A DNA stretch of 64,000 nucleotides. It comes from Bradyrhizobium sp. AZCC 1610 (lineage in GTDB: Bacteria > Pseudomonadota > Alphaproteobacteria > Rhizobiales > Xanthobacteraceae). Location: assembly GCF_036924515.1 (NCBI RefSeq), contig NZ_JAZHRR010000001.1, positions 5,365,001 through 5,429,000 on the forward strand, read 5' to 3'. The notes beneath the pieces were generated by a model. That model was not told the origin of the DNA. It saw nothing but the letters and a program-made list of their open reading frames with translations, and searched no databases. Both the position numbers and the translations under genes were made by a program. Shown here piece by piece: positions 29,861 to 38,384 of this stretch. Every line of letters starts with the position of its first letter. The first letter of the stretch is position 1.

Positions 29861-31114
29861 TCACATCAGGCTTGCGTAGGACAGAAACCCGACCGTCTGG
29901 CCGGGTTCGACCAGTGCCATCTGTTCGCCGAGTTCGACCAGGCCGTCGGTGTCGATCAGCGAGGACAGCAACCCTGCACCCTCACGCGGAAATTTCACCG
30001 CTTCGAGCGCGCCATCCGCGGCCTTGCGCAGGCTGACGCGGACATATTCGCGGCGGGCGATCTTCTTCTTGTAGGTGAAGGCAGCGCGCACCGGCATGGG
30101 CAACAGCTTCTCCGGCATCGCGCCCGACAGCGCCAGAATCGTCGGCCGCACCACGTGGACGAAGGTGACAAAACTGGCCACCGGATTGCCGGGCAATCCG
30201 ATGAATGGGGTGCCGCCGATGATGCCCATCGCGACGGGGCGTCCCGGCTTGATCGCCATCCGCCACAGCACCAGCCTGCCGACGCTTTCGACGCTCGCCT
30301 TGACATGGTCCTCCTCGCCGGTCGAAACGCCGCCGGTGGTGAGGATCAGATCATGGGTGCCGGCCACGTCCTGCAGCGCGCGCGCGAGCGCGGCGCGGTC
30401 GTCCCTGAGGATGCCGAGATCGCTGACCTCGCAGCCGAGCCGCGCCAGCATCGCCATCAGCATGTAACGGTTGGAATCGAACAATTGCGCCGCGGCGCGC
30501 GCTTCGCCCGGCGAGGCCAGCTCGTTGCCGGTGGAGAACACCGCGACACGAATACGCCTGACAACATCGAGTTGCGTCAGGCCGAAGGCCGCTGCGAGCG
30601 CGACATCCTGTGGCCGCAGCCGCTGGCCGGCCGTCAGCGCTGCAAAGCCTGCCGGAATATCTTCGCCCGCGGGACGCACATTGGCGCCGGGCTTGAGGCC
30701 CGCGGGAAGCACGACCTTGTCGCCTTCGACGCGGACGTCTTCCTGCATGAACACGGTATCAGCGCCTTCGGGCATCGGCGCTCCGGTAAAGATGCGCATC
30801 GCCTGCCCGGGCTTGAGCGGCGCAGAGACGGAGCTACCCGCCTGAACGCGGCCGATCACTGGAAATGCCTGTTCTTGCTGCTGCGGCAGGTCGCGGCTGG
30901 AGACCGCATAGCCGTCGACGGCAGAATTGGTGAAGGGCGGCAGCGGCAGCGGCGCCAGAATGTCGTGCGCGAGAATGCGGCCATCGGCGCGGGCGAGCGT
31001 CACCGTCTCGACATCCACGACCGGCGTCACGCGCGTGGCAATGAGACCGACGGCCTCATCGACCGACATCATCGGCCCGCCGAAGGCAAAGCAATCGTCG
31101 GACAATTGCGCCAT
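29861..31114 (-). CDS. moeA: Molybdopterin molybdenumtransferase MoeA
   Basis: 417 residues with full MoeA architecture: N-terminal PPFTNSAVDGYAV, RIFTGAPMPEGADTV, the MPT-binding domain with FSTGNEL and TTGGVSTGEEDHV, and the hallmark LPGNPVASFVTF, then the C-terminal beta-barrel. It inserts molybdate into adenylylated molybdopterin. It is 8 bp downstream of mobB, so the pair is co-transcribed. Of the three MoeA homologues in the window this one looks canonical. Confidence 0.94.
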   Translation of the reverse strand: MAQLSDDCFAFGGPMMSVDEAVGLIATRVTPVVDVETVTLARADGRILAHDILAPLPLPPFTNSAVDGYAVSSRDLPQQQEQAFPVIGRVQAGSSVSAPLKPGQAMRIFTGAPMPEGADTVFMQEDVRVEGDKVVLPAGLKPGANVRPAGEDIPAGFAALTAGQRLRPQDVALAAAFGLTQLDVVRRIRVAVFSTGNELASPGEARAAAQLFDSNRYMLMAMLARLGCEVSDLGILRDDRAALARALQDVAGTHDLILTTGGVSTGEEDHVKASVESVGRLVLWRMAIKPGRPVAMGIIGGTPFIGLPGNPVASFVTFVHVVRPTILALSGAMPEKLLPMPVRAAFTYKKKIARREYVRVSLRKAADGALEAVKFPREGAGLLSSLIDTDGLVELGEQMALVEPGQTVGFLSYASLM

Positions 31115-31122
31115 GTGCCTGA

Positions 31123-31650
31123 TCAGCCCTCAGCTTCGCATTTCGCCAGCACGTCTTCGAGCGATATCGCCGATTTCAGCATCATCGCCGCCACCGCCTC
31201 GATATCATCGAGATGGGCGGTCGGCAGCGTGGTTTCAACCGGGGTGTCGGTCGCGATTCCGACGATGCCGGGATCGTCGGGAAACAGCAGCGGTTTTTCA
31301 TTCGCGGCGCGATAGACCTCGATCTTGCGATGCGGCTCGCGCTTGAAACCCTCGACGACGACGAGATCGACCGGCGACAGCTTTACCAGCAGTTCCGGCA
31401 GCCTTGGCTCGCGGGCGCCGCGCAGCTCGTGCATCAGGGCCCAGCGCTGGCTGGAGGACACCAGGACTTCGGCCGCACCGGCCTCGCGATGCTTCCAGGA
31501 ATCCTTGCCGGGCACGTCGACATCGAAAGCATGATGGGCGTGCTTGATGACGGAAACGCGCAGGCCGTCTTTCAGGAAATGCGGAATCACGCGCGTCAGC
31601 AAGGTGGTCTTGCCGGCGCCGCTCCATCCCGCGAGGCCAATTACTTTCAT
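31123..31650 (-). CDS. mobB: MobB molybdopterin-guanine dinucleotide biosynthesis adaptor
   Basis: 175 residues with a P-loop (GLAGWSGAGKTTLLT) and the MobB pattern VSVIKHAHHAFDVD..GKDSWKHREAGA and DLVVVEGFKREPHRKIEV. It is a GTP-binding partner of MobA in making the MGD cofactor required by formate dehydrogenase. Start 31650 has GGAG 6 nt upstream; the longer frame reads into a dispersed repeat. First gene of the mobB-moeA transcript. Confidence 0.93.
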   Translation of the reverse strand: MKVIGLAGWSGAGKTTLLTRVIPHFLKDGLRVSVIKHAHHAFDVDVPGKDSWKHREAGAAEVLVSSSQRWALMHELRGAREPRLPELLVKLSPVDLVVVEGFKREPHRKIEVYRAANEKPLLFPDDPGIVGIATDTPVETTLPTAHLDDIEAVAAMMLKSAISLEDVLAKCEAEG

Positions 31651-31684
31651 TACGTTCTCCGGCGGCGTCGTTAGTATCGCCGTC

Positions 31685-31770
31685 ATGCCCGGGCTTGTCC
31701 CGGGCATCCACGCCTTGACGCTAACGCCGAAACAAGGACGTGGATGGCCGGGACAAGCCCGGCCATGACG
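31685..31770. repeat. Paired palindromic repeat between mobB and fdhD
   Basis: CATGCCCGGGCTTGTCCCGGGCATCCACG and the inverted copy CGTGGATGGCCGGGACAAGCCCGGCCATGAC face each other around a ~30-bp centre. Each arm is also a hairpin. It is related to the unit at 4893-4921 and lies in the divergent mobB-fdhD spacer. Confidence 0.7.
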
Positions 31771-31839
31771 GATAGACCGTGACTTGTCAGCCTTGGTGCT
31801 TATATCAGCCCCACGACAAAGTCATGCTAACCTGCGGAC

Positions 31840-32730
31840 ATGATGAAAATCGAGAAAGCCCCCGCCCCCCTGATCGTGCCGAATCCCGAGGATCCGCGGC
31901 TGACCGAGCGCGTCACCGGGACCGACCAGACCGGCTCCGCCGTCGAAATCCGGGTGCCGGTGGAACGGCCGCTGACGCTGTATCTGAACGCGCAGGAGAT
32001 CGTCACCATGATGACGATCGGCGACTATCCGGAATATCTGGCGCTCGGCTATCTTCTCAACCAGAACATGCTGAAATACGACGATGTCGTCACCGAGGTC
32101 GAATATGACGACGACCTTCAGGTGGTGGTGGTGCGCACCGAGCACCACACCAATTTTGAGGCAAAACTGAAGAAGCGCACGCAGACGTCGGGCTGCGCGC
32201 AGGGCACGGCGTTCGGCGATCTGTTGGAGGCCGTCGAAAGCGTTGCGCTGCCCAAGGCAGAATTGCGCACCTCCTGGCTCTACCAGATGACGCATGCGAT
32301 CAACACCATGCCCTCGCTCTACCTGGAAGCCGGCGCGATCCATGGCTGCGTGCTGTGCAAGGAAGGCACGCCGGTCTGCTACACTGAGGACGTCGGCCGC
32401 CACAACGCGGTCGACAAGATCGCCGGCTGGATCTATCGCCACGGCGTCGATCCCGCCGACAAGATCCTCTACACCACCGGCCGGCTCACCTCGGAGATGG
32501 TGATCAAGACGGTGCGAATGGGAATTCCCATTCTCGTCTCACGCTCCGGGTTTACGGCGTGGGGTGTCGAGCTGGCGCGGCAGGTCGGGCTGACGCTGGT
32601 CGGGCGCACGCGCGGCAAACGCTTCATCGCACTGTCCGGCCAGGAACGCATCGTGTTCGACCAGGACCTCGACTATGTCGCGGAGGAATCGGCGCGACAC
32701 AAGCGCAAGGGCGAAGATCGTGACGAGTGA
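31840..32730 (+). CDS. fdhD: Formate dehydrogenase accessory sulfurtransferase FdhD
   Basis: 296 residues. The catalytic CxxC motif is seen in [12 protein letters not shown], followed by [15 protein letters not shown]. The N-terminal region has [19 protein letters not shown] and [12 protein letters not shown], both family marks. FdhD takes persulfide sulfur from a cysteine desulfurase and delivers it to the bis-MGD cofactor. Its presence beside an fdsA matches need. A second ATG at 31843 is an equal start candidate. It overlaps mobA by 11 bp. Confidence 0.94.
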   Translation: MMKIEKAPAPLIVPNPEDPRLTERVTGTDQTGSAVEIRVPVERPLTLYLNAQEIVTMMTIGDYPEYLALGYLLNQNMLKYDDVVTEVEYDDDLQVVVVRTEHHTNFEAKLKKRTQTSGCAQGTAFGDLLEAVESVALPKAELRTSWLYQMTHAINTMPSLYLEAGAIHGCVLCKEGTPVCYTEDVGRHNAVDKIAGWIYRHGVDPADKILYTTGRLTSEMVIKTVRMGIPILVSRSGFTAWGVELARQVGLTLVGRTRGKRFIALSGQERIVFDQDLDYVAEESARHKRKGEDRDE

Positions 32731-33358
32731 CGCGACGGCCGCGGTCACAATTCCCGGCGTGCTGCTCGCCGGCGGACTGGCGCGGCGGATGGGCGGCGGC
32801 GACAAGCCGATGCGCACGATCGCCGGCCGCACTATCCTCGACCGCGTGATCGCGCGGCTCAAGCCGCAATGCGACGGCCTCATCCTCAATGCCAATGGCG
32901 ATCCCGCACGCTTTGCGGCGTTCGGACTTCCGGTCATTGCAGATGGCGTCTCCGATTTTCCGGGTCCACTCGCCGGCATTCTGGCCGCACTCGATTGGGC
33001 CGCGGCCAATCGGCCTGACGTAAAATTTTTTCTCAGCGCCGCCGCGGACTGTCCGTTCCTCCCACGCGATCTGGTGTCGCGGCTGTATGGCGCGCTCGAA
33101 GCCGAGAATGCCGAGCTTGCCGTCGCCGCTTCCGACGGGCAATCGCATCCAGTAATCGGGCTTTGGAGCGTCGGTTTGCGAGAACAGCTTCGCCACGCAC
33201 TCGTCGTCGAGGATATCAGGAAGATCGATCGCTGGACCGCGCGCTTCAAGCTCGCCACCGTGACATGGCCGGTCGAACCGCTCGATCCGTTCTTCAACGC
33301 CAACACCATGGACGACATCGCGGAAGCGGAGCGGCTGGCGGCGCTGGATGGCGGCTAG
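32720..33358 (+). CDS. mobA: MobA molybdenum cofactor guanylyltransferase
   Basis: 212 residues with the nucleotidyltransferase signature [16 protein letters not shown] and the acidic loop [13 protein letters not shown]. It transfers GMP from GTP to Mo-molybdopterin, giving the MGD form used by formate dehydrogenase. The GTG at 32720 lies inside the last codons of fdhD (11-bp overlap, translational coupling). An earlier in-frame ATG at 32675 would give 15 extra residues that are basic and unlike the family. Confidence 0.9.
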   Translation: MTSDATAAVTIPGVLLAGGLARRMGGGDKPMRTIAGRTILDRVIARLKPQCDGLILNANGDPARFAAFGLPVIADGVSDFPGPLAGILAALDWAAANRPDVKFFLSAAADCPFLPRDLVSRLYGALEAENAELAVAASDGQSHPVIGLWSVGLREQLRHALVVEDIRKIDRWTARFKLATVTWPVEPLDPFFNANTMDDIAEAERLAALDGG

Positions 33359-33365
33359 GCTCGTG

Positions 33366-33535
33366 CCCCGGACGCTGCGCAGCACCTAAAGCGCGTTCAC
33401 GCGCGTCTTCAACGCGCTATGGTGATGCGCTGCTGATCCGGGGCCCATGGTCGCCCCAGAGATCGCCGCCAGAAGAGAATGGGTCCCGGCTCTGCGGAGC
33501 AGCGTGAAGAACGCTGCACCGCGTCCGGGACACGG
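33366..33535. repeat. Dispersed repeat, copy 1 (inverted copy at 38213-38370)
   Basis: Two modules follow one another: CCGGACGCTGCGCAGCACCT to GATCCGGGGCCCATGG (to ~33450), then GGGTCCCGGCTCTGCGG to CGTCCGGGACACG (33481-33533). The same two modules occur in reverse orientation at 38213-38370 with high identity over the first ~85 bp. Each module is bounded by complementary CCGG-rich ends, so the element can fold into hairpins. Confidence 0.8.
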
Positions 33536-33569
33536 GAGATCGGACTTCGTCATCGCGTGCATACCGCCT

Positions 33570-33695
33570 CTACCCCGCCAACGGCACCGTCCAGGCGTCA
33601 TAGCCATAGACCCAGTCGGTATCGGTCGTGCCGCTGAGCCAGGTATTGGCGCGCGAGGTCTGCTGGATGCGCGCGAAGTAATCCGGCAATGCCCG
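33570..33695 (-). pseudogene. Frameshifted C-terminal remnant of an unidentified gene
   Basis: On the minus strand 41 codons before a TAG read ALPDYFARIQQTSRANTW followed by LSGTTDTDWVYGYDAW and VPLAG, protein-like and rich in aromatic residues, but the frame is blocked upstream by TGA. A neighbouring frame just upstream reads GLIAVDNAIVTG, so a single frameshift near 33690 may have separated two parts. I do not recognise the family. It lies between the repeat and the MoeA-PBP gene. Confidence 0.4.
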
Positions 33696-33735
33696 TCACG
33701 ATCGCGTTGTCGACGGCTATCAGGCCCGAACCGAG

Positions 33736-35697
33736 TCAGGCCGGCCGAAACCCCGCCTGCTCCAGCGCGGCGCGGCCCTCGTCCGACGCCAGCGCGTCAA
33801 GGAAGGCCTGCACGGCCGGCCGTTGCTTGCGCGCCTTTACCAGCGCAAAATCATAATGCTCTTCGGCAAAGGGAATGAAACCCAGGTTTGACGCATGCGC
33901 GACCGGCGCAATGGTCATGCCCCAATCGGCGCGGTGCTGCGCGACCGCAGCCGCCACCGCATTGTGCGAGCGCGGCTGATTCCAGTAGCCGTCCGGACGC
34001 GCGCCGCCGAGCAGCCGGTCGATCAGGATGCGCGTGCCCGCCCCCTGGTTGCGATTGACCATGATGCAGGCAGGATCGGCTAGAGCCGCGCGCACCGCGT
34101 GTTCCGCATTCAAGCCCTCGAAACGCCGGTCGCCCTTACGGAACACGATACCCTGCATGCGACGCCAGCCCGGCACCAGTTCGAGCCCGTCGCTGAGATA
34201 GGGCGTGTTGTAGGTCTCGGTCTTCTCGTCGAACAGATGGATCGGCGCAAAATCGCACTCGCCGCGCTTGGCGGCCGCAAGGCCGCCGAGGCTGCCGACG
34301 GCGATCGAGCGTACGACGAGCCCGGCATGCGCTAATGGCGCCGTGACGAGATCGAGCCCGGTGCAGTGGCTCCCGATGACGACGATATCCGGCACCCGCA
34401 CATGCGGGGTGAACAGCATCACCTCGGTCTCACTGCCGGCCGGCATCTGGTCAGCCAGCGCGTCGATGCGCAGAAAGCCGTCGGCCTGCGCAAAGGAGGT
34501 GATAGCGCCAGAGCCCTTGCCTGTGGGGTACGCGATCAACCCATCCGCGCCTTCGACCAGCGACACCATGACGAATTCGGTGCGGCCGAGTTCGGAGGCG
34601 ATCCGTACCGGTACGCGTGCATTGACCTTGGCGTCCGAACGCGGCGGCAGCCCCGCCATCCGCCGCAGCACCGGCACGATCATGTCGTGGAAAGTAAACA
34701 TCGCCGAGGTCGGAAATCCCGGCAGGATGATCACCGGCTTGCCATCGCACACCGCGAGGCACAGCGGCTTGCCGGGCTTCAGCGCCACGCCATGGGCGAT
34801 GATGCCGGGTTGGCCGACCCGGCCGATGATGCGGTGGGACACGTCGCCCGCGCCCTTCGAAGTGCCGCCTGACAGCACCAGCATGTCGCTGGTCTCCAGC
34901 GCCTTGCGCATTACGGCTTCGAGCTGTTCCTCGTCATCGGCAACGGCGCCGAGAAACACCGCCTCGCCGCCATTTTCGTTCACCGCCGCTGCGACGATCG
35001 CACCATTGGCGTCATAGATTGCGGCAGGAGGCAGCGGCTGACCGGGCTGCACCAGTTCGTCGCCGGTGGAGATCACCGCAACGCGCGGCCGGCGCGCGAC
35101 GGTGACGTGCGCGATGCCGCAGGCCGCCAGCATGCCGATCTCGCGCGAGCCGATGATAGTGCCAGCGCGCAGCAGCGCCTCGCCACGGGCGATATCGGAG
35201 CCGGCATAGGACACGAATTGTCCGGGGGAAGCGGCACGGCGGATTTCGATCGCACGAGATCCTGAGGGCTGCGTGTGTTCGACCATCACGACGGCGTCTG
35301 CCCCGCGCGGCACCGGACCGCCGGTCGCGATCGGCGTGGCTGTTCCCGACAATACCGGCCGCGTCGGCGCGGTGCCGCAGGCGATCACCTCGTCGTTCAA
35401 CATCACGCGGACCGGCGAAGCCTCGCCGGTAGCAGCGAGATCGGCGGAACGCACCGCAAAGCCATCGACATTGGAACGATCGAACGGCGGCACGTCGATC
35501 GGCGCCACCACGTCCTCGGCGAGCGCGCAGCCAAGTGCGTCGGCGAGCGGACGCCTTTCGCTCGCGATCGCGCGCGGGAACAAGGCGGCTTCGAAACGCG
35601 TCAGCGCATCCTCGCGCGACAGGATCGTCAGGAACTGGTCCTGCTCGTTATTGTCGCGATCTCTGGGCGAGGGCGTATTGGTCATTCCCGAACTCAT
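33736..35697 (-). CDS. MoeA domain fused to a periplasmic-binding-protein-like domain
   Basis: 653 residues. Residues ~25-425 form a MoeA-like module (VPPFDRSNVDGFAV, ATGGPVPRGADAVVMVEH, ISTGDELVQPG, SGGTSKGAGDVSH, LPGFPTSAMFTF). Residues ~435-653 resemble the PBP-like domain (VIGSHCTGLDLVTAPLAHAG, NRNQGAGTRILIDRLLGG, DWGMTIAPVAHASNLGFIPF) found fused to MoeA or to ModE-type regulators. The second half likely binds molybdate, tungstate or a cofactor precursor in the cytoplasm, as no signal peptide exists. The start at 35697 lies one base after the upstream stop codon, so the two genes are coupled. Confidence 0.88.
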   Translation of the reverse strand: MSSGMTNTPSPRDRDNNEQDQFLTILSREDALTRFEAALFPRAIASERRPLADALGCALAEDVVAPIDVPPFDRSNVDGFAVRSADLAATGEASPVRVMLNDEVIACGTAPTRPVLSGTATPIATGGPVPRGADAVVMVEHTQPSGSRAIEIRRAASPGQFVSYAGSDIARGEALLRAGTIIGSREIGMLAACGIAHVTVARRPRVAVISTGDELVQPGQPLPPAAIYDANGAIVAAAVNENGGEAVFLGAVADDEEQLEAVMRKALETSDMLVLSGGTSKGAGDVSHRIIGRVGQPGIIAHGVALKPGKPLCLAVCDGKPVIILPGFPTSAMFTFHDMIVPVLRRMAGLPPRSDAKVNARVPVRIASELGRTEFVMVSLVEGADGLIAYPTGKGSGAITSFAQADGFLRIDALADQMPAGSETEVMLFTPHVRVPDIVVIGSHCTGLDLVTAPLAHAGLVVRSIAVGSLGGLAAAKRGECDFAPIHLFDEKTETYNTPYLSDGLELVPGWRRMQGIVFRKGDRRFEGLNAEHAVRAALADPACIMVNRNQGAGTRILIDRLLGGARPDGYWNQPRSHNAVAAAVAQHRADWGMTIAPVAHASNLGFIPFAEEHYDFALVKARKQRPAVQAFLDALASDEGRAALEQAGFRPA

Positions 35698-35698
35698 A

Positions 35699-36811
35699 TC
35701 AGTCCCGCAACATATAGGCATCGACCGGCGCGCTGGCCGCAAAGCCTTCCGAGCCGCCTGATACCGCGAGCCAGGCTTCGGCGCGGGCGATCGCGCCGAG
35801 CGACAATTCACCCACCGCCAGCGTGGTCCACGTATCCTGCTTGCGCTCCAGCAGCACGATTTCGGCGATACCGACGTGAGATGCAATCTTGCGCGCCAGC
35901 GGCAAATTGACCGTCTTGCGCTGGCGGCGGCCGGAGAGGCGATCGACCGCGGGAAGCGCCAGCGTCCACCATGCCGCAAGCGCGTGATCCGGCGCGCCCG
36001 GCAACACCACGACGGGCGTGTTACTGAGGCGCCCGACGGCCGAGGTGCGGCCGGGTTGCAGGGCAATGCCGTGGGCGAGAACTTTGCCGCGCGCAGCCAA
36101 TGCCGTCACCGCCGCGTCGGTGCGCCCGACGCCGGAGCCGCCGACAATCAAGAGCAGATCGCACGCGCCGTCATCGAGTGCCGCCGCAATCGATCCGGCA
36201 TCGCGGCCCGCGGCGGTGAAGGAGACGGTTTCGGCGCCCGTGGCTTGCGCGCTCTCCGCGATCAGATCCGCCGTCACGCTGCCACCCGGTACATTGACGA
36301 TGCCCAACCGCGGACGCCGGACGTTCAACCGCTCTACTCCCGCAGTGCGCGCCATCAGGAGATCGCGCGGCAGCACGCGCCGCCCGGCCTCCACGAGGAG
36401 ACAACCGGCTGCGATATCGCCGCCGGCCCGGCGCACGCCCTGCCCCGGGATCGCCTCCGCCAGCACCTGCGGCAGCGGGCCGGATAGGTCGACGGAATCG
36501 GAATCGAGCACGCAGTCGCAAGCCTCCGGGATGGCCTCGCCGGCCTCGACCCAGACCGGCGGCGCCGACAATGCCAACGGCGAATAGGAGGATGCCCCGA
36601 CGAGATCGCGGGCGCAAAAGGCGTAGCCATCAGCCACCGCAGTGTCGCGCGGCGGACAGGCCGGGAGCGGCGGCATCCCGGCGGCGATGCAACGCAGCGC
36701 TTCCTGAAGCGTTACTCCCACCGGCGCGACCGGTTCCAAACCGTTCAGCAGGGCGTCGAGCGCCACATCGAGCGGTGTCAGCGAGATCGGCAGGCGCTGG
36801 GGCGAGGTCAT
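35699..36811 (-). CDS. Divergent MoeA-like protein
   Basis: 370 residues with MoeA-like domain order, but several signature loops are altered. The motif usually SAMDGYA reads TAVADGYAF, the MPT-binding glycine loop reads IVGGSGVGRTDAA, and the usual LPGNP is LPGAPDHAL. It starts the two-gene unit with the MoeA-PBP fusion, 1 bp apart. It may act with the fusion as a MoeA pair, perhaps for a particular metal or enzyme; this is inference. The frame extends upstream past 36811, but the residues are not MoeA-like and overlap the divergent gene. Confidence 0.8.
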   Translation of the reverse strand: MTSPQRLPISLTPLDVALDALLNGLEPVAPVGVTLQEALRCIAAGMPPLPACPPRDTAVADGYAFCARDLVGASSYSPLALSAPPVWVEAGEAIPEACDCVLDSDSVDLSGPLPQVLAEAIPGQGVRRAGGDIAAGCLLVEAGRRVLPRDLLMARTAGVERLNVRRPRLGIVNVPGGSVTADLIAESAQATGAETVSFTAAGRDAGSIAAALDDGACDLLLIVGGSGVGRTDAAVTALAARGKVLAHGIALQPGRTSAVGRLSNTPVVVLPGAPDHALAAWWTLALPAVDRLSGRRQRKTVNLPLARKIASHVGIAEIVLLERKQDTWTTLAVGELSLGAIARAEAWLAVSGGSEGFAASAPVDAYMLRD

Positions 36812-36989
36812 GGCCCGGCTATGCCCTGAATCGGGTTGGAAATAAACAGAGCCGGGGACTGCCTGTCGTCGGGGCCCTCCACGGGACGACGTTGACGCCG
36901 CCCGAAAATAGTTGCAAATGAGACCAATTGGCGAAACCGTCTGCAAAAACCGGCGGCCAACGCGCCGATTCCAGGGAGGAGAAGACAGG
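36812..36989. promoter_or_regulatory. Divergent spacer between moeA-like operon and binding-protein gene
   Basis: 178 bp between two divergent start codons, holding both promoters. CAGGGAGGAG at 36972-36981 is the ribosome site of the right-hand gene. No operator could be assigned. Confidence 0.4.
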
Positions 36990-38204
36990 ATGTTCGCCAG
37001 GAACCTATCCAGGCTGGGAGTACTCGCGGCCGCCGCGATGCTGGCATCGACCGCCGCGCTCGCGCAAGTTTCAGACGATTTGGTCAAGATCGGCGTTCTC
37101 ACCGACATGAACGGTCCGGCGGCGACGCCGACCGGCCAGGGCTCGGTTACATCGGCGCAAATGGCGATCGATGATTTCGGCGGCAAGGTGCTGGGCAAGC
37201 CGATCAGCATCATCGTCGGCGACCACCAGCTCAAGCCTGACATCGGCGGCGGCATCGCGCGGCGCTGGTACGACGTCGACCAGGTCGACCTGATCGTCGA
37301 CGTTCCGGTGTCGGCGGTCGGTCTTGCGGTGCAGAACATCGCCAATGACAAGAAGAAGCTGTTCATCACGCATTCTACGCTGGCCGCGGATTTCCACGGC
37401 AAATTCTGCTCGCCCTACGCGATGCAGTGGGTGATCGACACCCGTTCGCTCGCGGCAGGCACCGCGCAGGCCGTGGTCAAGCGCGGCGGCGACAGCTGGT
37501 TCTTCATCACCGACGACTATGCCTTCGGCCACGCGCTGGAACGCGACGCTTCTACCGTCGTCACCGCCAATGGTGGCAAGGTGCTGGGCTCGGTGCGTCC
37601 GCCGCTGGCAACGCCTGATCTGTCGTCCTTCGTGCTGCAGGCGCAGGCTTCCAAGGCCAAGATCATCGGTATCGCGGCGGGTCCGCCCAACAACATGAAC
37701 GAGATCAAGACCGCCGCCGAGTTCGGCGTATTCAAGGGCGGCCAGCAGATGGCGGCACTGCTCGCGCTGATCACCGACATCCATTCGCTGGGATTGCCGG
37801 CAGCCCAAGGCCTGTTGCTGACGACGTCGTTCTACTGGGACATGGACGACAAGACCCGGGAATGGTCGAAGCGCTATTTCGCCAAGATGAACCGGATGCC
37901 GACGATGTGGCAGGCCGGCGTCTATTCCTCGGTCATGAGCTATCTCAACGCGATCAAGGAGGCCGGCACCGACGAGCCGCTGAAAGTGGCGGCGAAGATG
38001 CGCGAAAAGCCGATCGAGGATTTCTTTTCCCGCAACGGCAAACTGCGCGAGGACAATCTGATGGTGCATGACCTGTGGCTGGTGCAGGTCAAGAAGCCGG
38101 AGGAATCGAAATATCCGTGGGACTATTATCAGATCCTCGCCAAGATCCCGGGCGATGAAGCGTTCGGCCCGCCGGATCCGGCGTGTGCGATGGCGAAGAA
38201 ATAA
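36990..38204 (+). CDS. Orphan LivK-type ABC transporter substrate-binding protein
   Basis: 404 residues. A signal peptide (LSRLGVLAAAAMLASTAALA) is followed by a Peripla_BP_6-type lobe: DLVKIGVLTDMNGPAATPTGQ, SAQMAIDDFGGKVLGKPI and a WFFITDDYAFGHALERD segment. Such proteins bind branched-chain amino acids, aromatic acids, amides or urea. No LivH/M/G/F genes adjoin, so it is an orphan component that must share a permease encoded elsewhere. Start 36990 follows GGGAGGAG. Monocistronic; the dispersed repeat copy lies directly downstream. Confidence 0.9.
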   Translation: MFARNLSRLGVLAAAAMLASTAALAQVSDDLVKIGVLTDMNGPAATPTGQGSVTSAQMAIDDFGGKVLGKPISIIVGDHQLKPDIGGGIARRWYDVDQVDLIVDVPVSAVGLAVQNIANDKKKLFITHSTLAADFHGKFCSPYAMQWVIDTRSLAAGTAQAVVKRGGDSWFFITDDYAFGHALERDASTVVTANGGKVLGSVRPPLATPDLSSFVLQAQASKAKIIGIAAGPPNNMNEIKTAAEFGVFKGGQQMAALLALITDIHSLGLPAAQGLLLTTSFYWDMDDKTREWSKRYFAKMNRMPTMWQAGVYSSVMSYLNAIKEAGTDEPLKVAAKMREKPIEDFFSRNGKLREDNLMVHDLWLVQVKKPEESKYPWDYYQILAKIPGDEAFGPPDPACAMAKK

Positions 38205-38212
38205 TCAAGTAT

Positions 38213-38370
38213 CGTGTCCCGGACGCGGCGCGGCATGAAATGACGCGCCGCAGAGCCGGGACCTACCATGCCGCCAGCAACATGGACCCCGGATCAGCAG
38301 CGCATCACCATAGCGCGTCGAAGACGCTCGTGAACGCGCTTTAGGTGCTGCGCAGCGTCCGGGGAACGGG
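38213..38370. repeat. Dispersed repeat, copy 2 (inverted relative to 33366-33535)
   Basis: Reverse complement of the two-module repeat at 33366-33535: CGTGTCCCGGACGCGGCGCG.. then ..GGATCAGCAGCGCATCACCA to CAGCGTCCGGGG. The pair forms large inverted repeats ~4.7 kb apart that enclose the two MoeA-like genes and the LivK-type gene. It is also placed as a terminator between convergent genes. Confidence 0.8.
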
Positions 38371-38384
38371 CAGGGAAAGCGAAG

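Noticed and set aside
29819-31315. 498-codon plus-strand frame opposite moeA and the mobB 3' end
   Set aside because: Antisense shadow of canonical moeA; histidine/arginine/aspartate-rich with no domain.
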